From the NCBI GenBank assembly GCA_937873665.1, contig CALMYW010000069.1, positions 1 to 9,663 of the forward strand: a DNA stretch of 9,663 nucleotides, given 5' to 3'. Numbering within the stretch: position 1 is the first letter of the stretch; each line of letters starts with the position of its first letter. Below the pieces are notes generated by a model that was given only the letters and a program-made list of their open reading frames with translations, did no database searches and had not been told where the DNA came from. Made by a program: the position numbers and the translations under genes. The stretch comes from an uncultured Sphingorhabdus sp. (GTDB lineage: Bacteria; Pseudomonadota; Alphaproteobacteria; Sphingomonadales; Sphingomonadaceae). This document shows positions 7,080 to 9,663 of the stretch, piece after piece.

Positions 7080-8573
7080 TCAGTGGTTGAGGGCGCGGCT
7101 CTGGACCCCGCGCGACCAGTCGAGCGCGGCGGCCATGCCGGGCGACATCTGGGTCGCGAGCACGTTCTCAATGAACGCGGTCTTCTCGATGATCTGCAGC
7201 ACCGCATTGACCTTGAGATGCGTGTTGGCCTGGCGGTCGGCGAGCGCCTGCCGCACGGTGCCCACCTGGCTCTGCCACATTGCGATCTTGGCCTCGTCGG
7301 CGCCGATGAAGCTCGACATCGAGCGCCCCGCTTCGCTGACAATCCGGTCGAGCACCGCGAACAGCAGGTCGACCGAGGCGAGCTCGGCAAGCGTTTCGCG
7401 GTCGTCGGTCGGCATGCCGCGTCCGTAGGCGGCCTGGACGGTCAGAATCTTGTAGAGCGGCACCGACGAGACCTGGAGCAGTTCCTTCTGCGCCTCGGTG
7501 ATCGGGGTGTCGTCACGGATCGCCTGGACCATGCCGTCGATCAGGGTCGAGACGCGGTGCCGCAGCGATTTCGAGACGGGCAAGTTGAGCGAGCGGAACC
7601 CCGGATCGAGGCACTTGTCGGTCTCGTCGCAGTGGAAGATCAGGACGTTGCCGTTCGATGTTCCGTCGAGCAGCGAGGTGACGAGGGTCGAGGAGCTTTC
7701 ACCGACGATCGGCACGAACTTGCCCGGCTCGTCGTCCTTGGGCGGCACGTAGATGATCGTGCCAAGCAGGGTCATCGCATATTCGGCGAGCTCCTGGTCG
7801 AGGCTGCCGCCTGGCGAGAAGAACGCCGACTTCTTGAGGATGGTCCAGGTGTAGTTGCGCGCCACGCCCGGATTGACGTCGTCGTATTTGCCTGCGCCCG
7901 CCGCGGTGGTGCTGGCGCGCTGGCCGCGGGTGCCGCAGCCGTGCTTGGCCGCGGCATAGTCGGTGAAGATGCCCTCGGAGTTGCCGATCGCCTCGCAGAT
8001 CGCCTTGTCGGCGAGATCGCCCTTGGGCCAGATGCCGCCAACCAAGCCTTGGGCCAGCTCGCACGAGTTGATGTTGAGGTTGTTCATGAGCTGCGCCTTC
8101 TGCGCAAACTCCTGCATGATCTTCGAGCACTCGGGGCAGACCGTGTCGATCGCGAGGGAGAATGCGAACCCGACCGCGTTGTTGGCCACGGCTTTCAGCA
8201 TCGCGACAATCTCGCTCGCGTTGATGAAGCTGAACGAGCCCGCAAAGAGGTCGATCCCGCCGCAGCCGGCCCGCGCGCGCGGAAGCTGCAGGTTGGCGAG
8301 GTTGGTGGTCTTCTGCGGGAAGCGGGTCCAGACGTTGCCGAGGCTGTAGTAGCCTGCCGACTGACCCTGGAAGGCGGTGGGTCCGTTGACATTGGCTGCG
8401 CCGCCGACGTCGCTCAGGAACGAGTCCATCGACGAGCCGACATCGGCGTGAAGCGAGGTGAGGGGGAGAGCGGCCGCCAAGATTGCGGCGACGATGCGTT
8501 TGAAGCGTCTTGGTGCGCACCGCTGGTGCCAAAAACCGGTGCCCACTTTTTGGCGCGGTGCTTCAGTAGTCAT
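7080..8573 (-). CDS. traH: TraH, F-type conjugative pilus assembly protein
   Basis: This encodes 497 residues (F TraH is about 458). A Sec signal peptide is visible: RRFKR (22-26), a hydrophobic core and cleavage after SLHA at about 43, giving a mature protein starting DVGSSMDSF. The family hallmark CGGIDLFAGSFSFIN lies at 104-118. Further cysteines include CPEC (146-149) and a CDETDKC pair, fitting an oxidised periplasmic protein. The C-terminal third is predicted helical. With TraF, TraU, TraW and TrbC, TraH belongs to the periplasmic/outer-membrane group needed for F-type pilus extension and retraction. The start is ATG 8573, with AAAGGA 8 nt upstream inside the end of traF; the genes overlap by 11 bp. 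The signal peptide has an unusually long N-region because residues 5-19 are encoded by an embedded palindromic element (8517-8561). Confidence 0.95.
   Translation of the reverse strand: MTTEAPRQKVGTGFWHQRCAPRRFKRIVAAILAAALPLTSLHADVGSSMDSFLSDVGGAANVNGPTAFQGQSAGYYSLGNVWTRFPQKTTNLANLQLPRARAGCGGIDLFAGSFSFINASEIVAMLKAVANNAVGFAFSLAIDTVCPECSKIMQEFAQKAQLMNNLNINSCELAQGLVGGIWPKGDLADKAICEAIGNSEGIFTDYAAAKHGCGTRGQRASTTAAGAGKYDDVNPGVARNYTWTILKKSAFFSPGGSLDQELAEYAMTLLGTIIYVPPKDDEPGKFVPIVGESSSTLVTSLLDGTSNGNVLIFHCDETDKCLDPGFRSLNLPVSKSLRHRVSTLIDGMVQAIRDDTPITEAQKELLQVSSVPLYKILTVQAAYGRGMPTDDRETLAELASVDLLFAVLDRIVSEAGRSMSSFIGADEAKIAMWQSQVGTVRQALADRQANTHLKVNAVLQIIEKTAFIENVLATQMSPGMAAALDWSRGVQSRALNH
8517..8561. repeat. 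Palindromic repeat-like element inside the 5' end of traH
   Basis: Two nested inverted repeats are visible on the plus strand: outer arms GCACCGC (8517-8523) and GCGGTGC (8555-8561), and inner arms CCAAAAA (8529-8535) and TTTTTGG (8547-8553) around a CCGGTGCCCAC centre. The layout and the phrase AAAAACCGGTGCCCACTTTTT resemble dispersed intergenic palindromic repeats that I recall from many alphaproteobacterial genomes, where they usually lie outside genes. Here the element is read in frame as TraH residues 5-19, before the signal-peptide core, and it ends one base before the overlapping traF stop codon. No second copy was seen in the window. Confidence 0.6.
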
Positions 8574-9396
8574 GTCCGGCGTCCTTTGTCGTCAGAAGGT
8601 AGATGCGGTCCTGGAGTTCGTCGGCGCTCATCACGCCGTAACCGATCGGGATCGCGCGCCCCGCCGCAGCATCCCACAGCACCACCGCAGGCGTGATCCC
8701 GGGGTCGAGCCCCATCCTGGCGCGCTGGTTGGTCTCGACCGTGTAGCGCGGGAAGTGACGCGAGGGCCCGCCGTCGGTCGAGATGGCGCGCACGGTGATG
8801 TGCCAGGTCTGTGCGACGCTCTGTACGATCGGCGACATGACTTCGCAGGCGCCGCAGGACTGCGCGAAGAAGTAGAACAGCCCGTAGCGCTCGGAGAGAT
8901 GCGCCATCACGCCGTCGCGTTCGGCTTTGCGGGCGTCCTGCCAGGCGCGCTTGCCAAGCGTCGAAACTGGACGCTGGAGCGTATAGTCGAGCTCGGGCTC
9001 CTGCCAGATCGCGCGCTGCCAGACATCGCTGAACAACGACGCCTGGTCGAGCTGGCGGCGCTGGAACCGGATATAGGCTGTGACGTTCTCGGGGCTGGGC
9101 TCGAGGATCGCCCTGGCCTTGAGTTCCCGCAGCTCGGCGGTGATCGCGTCGAGCCGGGACGTGGCGCTCTGCTGCTCGGGAGGAAGCGGCGCTTGCTGTT
9201 CGGGCGGCTTGGGCCGGGTGCAGTAGAACCAGTACCCGAGGCGGCGCTCGGCGCAGTAGAACGGGTCCTGCCCGTCGGCGGTTGTGACTGTGGGCTCGTC
9301 GCCGGCCGAGGCAGGGAGCGGCAGCCAGGCAAGGCCGATGGTGAGCAGGCAGGCGGCAGCGAGCCGCCGTGCGCGGTCAGGGACGGGTATTGGCAT
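8563..9396 (-). CDS. traF: TraF, F-type conjugative pilus assembly protein with thioredoxin-like CXXC
   Basis: This encodes 277 residues (F TraF is about 250). A signal peptide runs to about residue 31 (RARR, hydrophobic core, PLPASA). The mature N-terminus has the DPFYCAERRLGYWFYC block seen in TraF proteins, followed by a short PPEQQ duplication (residues 64-76) and a helical region. The C-terminal domain (about 165-270) is thioredoxin-like: FYFFAQSCGACEVMSP holds the CGAC active site (C181, C184), and GITPAVV (233-239) supplies the cis-Pro position. The F plasmid TraF lacks CXXC and relies on a separate TrbB, so this protein may itself oxidise or isomerise disulfides in TraH, TraN and TraU. 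The start at ATG 9396 has GAGG 6 nt upstream and overlaps the traN end by 20 bp. A longer frame open to 9627 was rejected because it runs through traN and has no signal peptide at its start. Confidence 0.93.
   Translation of the reverse strand: MPIPVPDRARRLAAACLLTIGLAWLPLPASAGDEPTVTTADGQDPFYCAERRLGYWFYCTRPKPPEQQAPLPPEQQSATSRLDAITAELRELKARAILEPSPENVTAYIRFQRRQLDQASLFSDVWQRAIWQEPELDYTLQRPVSTLGKRAWQDARKAERDGVMAHLSERYGLFYFFAQSCGACEVMSPIVQSVAQTWHITVRAISTDGGPSRHFPRYTVETNQRARMGLDPGITPAVVLWDAAAGRAIPIGYGVMSADELQDRIYLLTTKDAGHDY
8582..8587 (-). promoter_or_regulatory. Ribosome binding site that fixes the traH start
   Basis: AAAGGA on the minus strand lies 8 nt before ATG 8573, inside the last codons of traF. 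It supports ATG 8573 as the true traH start even though this places the palindromic element in the coding sequence. No in-frame ATG exists between the element and the signal-peptide core. Confidence 0.6.
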
Positions 9397-9663
9397 AGTA
9401 GGCCTCGATTTTTTGCTGGATCTGGGTGGCGGCCTGGAGCTCGTCGGGCAGCCGCGCGGCGTCGGTGAACTCGGCGTAGACCTCGCTGAAATCCATCCGG
9501 GAGAGGTCGAGCCGGGCGAACTCGTCGATCGTGAAGCCGGCACATTGCTCGGTCTTGGGGCTGGCCCAGGGTTTGCCGAGCTGCTGGCGGCCTTGTTCCT
9601 GCAAGATTCGGCTGAGCTTCGATTCAAAGCAGCAGTAGACCTTGCGCTTGGTCAGGCAGACCC
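9377..9663 (-). CDS. traN: TraN C-terminal fragment, mating-pair stabilisation outer-membrane protein; partial at right edge
   Basis: Only the last 94 residues are in the window; the gene enters from the right edge. The segment YCCFESKLSRILQEQGRQQL followed by a CAGFTIDEFARLDLSRMDFSE block is the characteristic cysteine-bearing C-terminal end of the F-type TraN family. TraN is a large cysteine-rich outer-membrane adhesin that stabilises donor-recipient contact, and in F it also decides recipient receptor preference through its central region, which is not in this window. The stop TGA at 9377 lies 20 bp inside traF. Cysteines here (VCLTKRKVYCCF and QCAGF) are likely disulfide-bonded. Confidence 0.9.
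   Translation of the reverse strand, partial: VCLTKRKVYCCFESKLSRILQEQGRQQLGKPWASPKTEQCAGFTIDEFARLDLSRMDFSEVYAEFTDAARLPDELQAATQIQQKIEAYYANTRP

Noticed and set aside
5304..8696. 1130-residue plus-strand open frame opposite traG and traH
   Set aside because: It is antisense to two clearly recognised tra genes. It is rich in Arg, Gly, Ala, His and Val with no domain, and long antisense frames are expected from GC-rich codon bias.
8458..9468. 336-residue plus-strand frame opposite traF
   Set aside because: It is antisense to TraF, whose signal peptide, CGAC site and neighbours are convincing.
9397..9627. N-terminal extension of traF to an upstream ATG at 9627
   Set aside because: The extension is a Ser/Pro/Arg-rich shadow of the traN C-terminus. 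The start at 9396 has a ribosome binding site and leads directly into a signal peptide.
1..9663. tRNA, rRNA, CRISPR array, insertion sequence with terminal repeats
   Set aside because: I read both strands for cloverleaf, regularly spaced repeat and transposase patterns and found none that I could support.

Overview
The window looks like a GC-rich alphaproteobacterial accessory region, probably from a conjugative plasmid or integrative conjugative element. A sphingomonad-type host is my best guess from base composition and protein style, not something the sequence proves. Nearly all coding capacity is on the minus strand.

Right two thirds (4335-9663, minus strand, read from high to low coordinates): the distal part of an F-type conjugation operon in the order traN (C-terminal end only), traF, traH, traG. 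This is the order of the same genes in the F plasmid, without the small trb/art/traQ genes that lie between them in F. The genes overlap or nearly abut (20 bp, 11 bp, then a 24-bp gap), so they are probably co-transcribed and partly translationally coupled. TraN, TraF, TraH and TraG together would perform pilus assembly and mating-pair stabilisation. TraF carries a thioredoxin-type CGAC motif, so it may also act as a disulfide enzyme. A 45-bp palindromic repeat-like element is embedded in the coding sequence of the traH signal-peptide region.

Middle (4115-4348, plus strand): a small gene with a strong AAAGGAG ribosome binding site encodes a 77-residue protein with one C-terminal membrane helix. 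It faces traG and overlaps its end by 14 bp. It sits where F-like systems often keep an entry-exclusion gene, but no homology was recognised. Between it and the left gene are about 875 bp with no convincing gene. They hold one short integrase-like peptide remnant and a 10-bp palindrome near a possible promoter.

Left third (1-3239, minus strand): one long open frame runs off the left edge without a stop. It joins an N-terminal protein-kinase-like domain with degenerate catalytic motifs to a C-terminal superfamily 1 helicase of the UPF1/COG1112 type. Motifs I to IV are visible, and the window ends just before the expected motif V. As I recall it, this kinase-helicase fusion is the architecture of the large protein (MkoA) of type I Mokosh anti-phage systems, whose partner is a phospholipase-D-family nuclease. 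That partner, if present, would lie beyond the left edge. The overall picture is a defence-like cargo gene next to the end of a conjugation operon.
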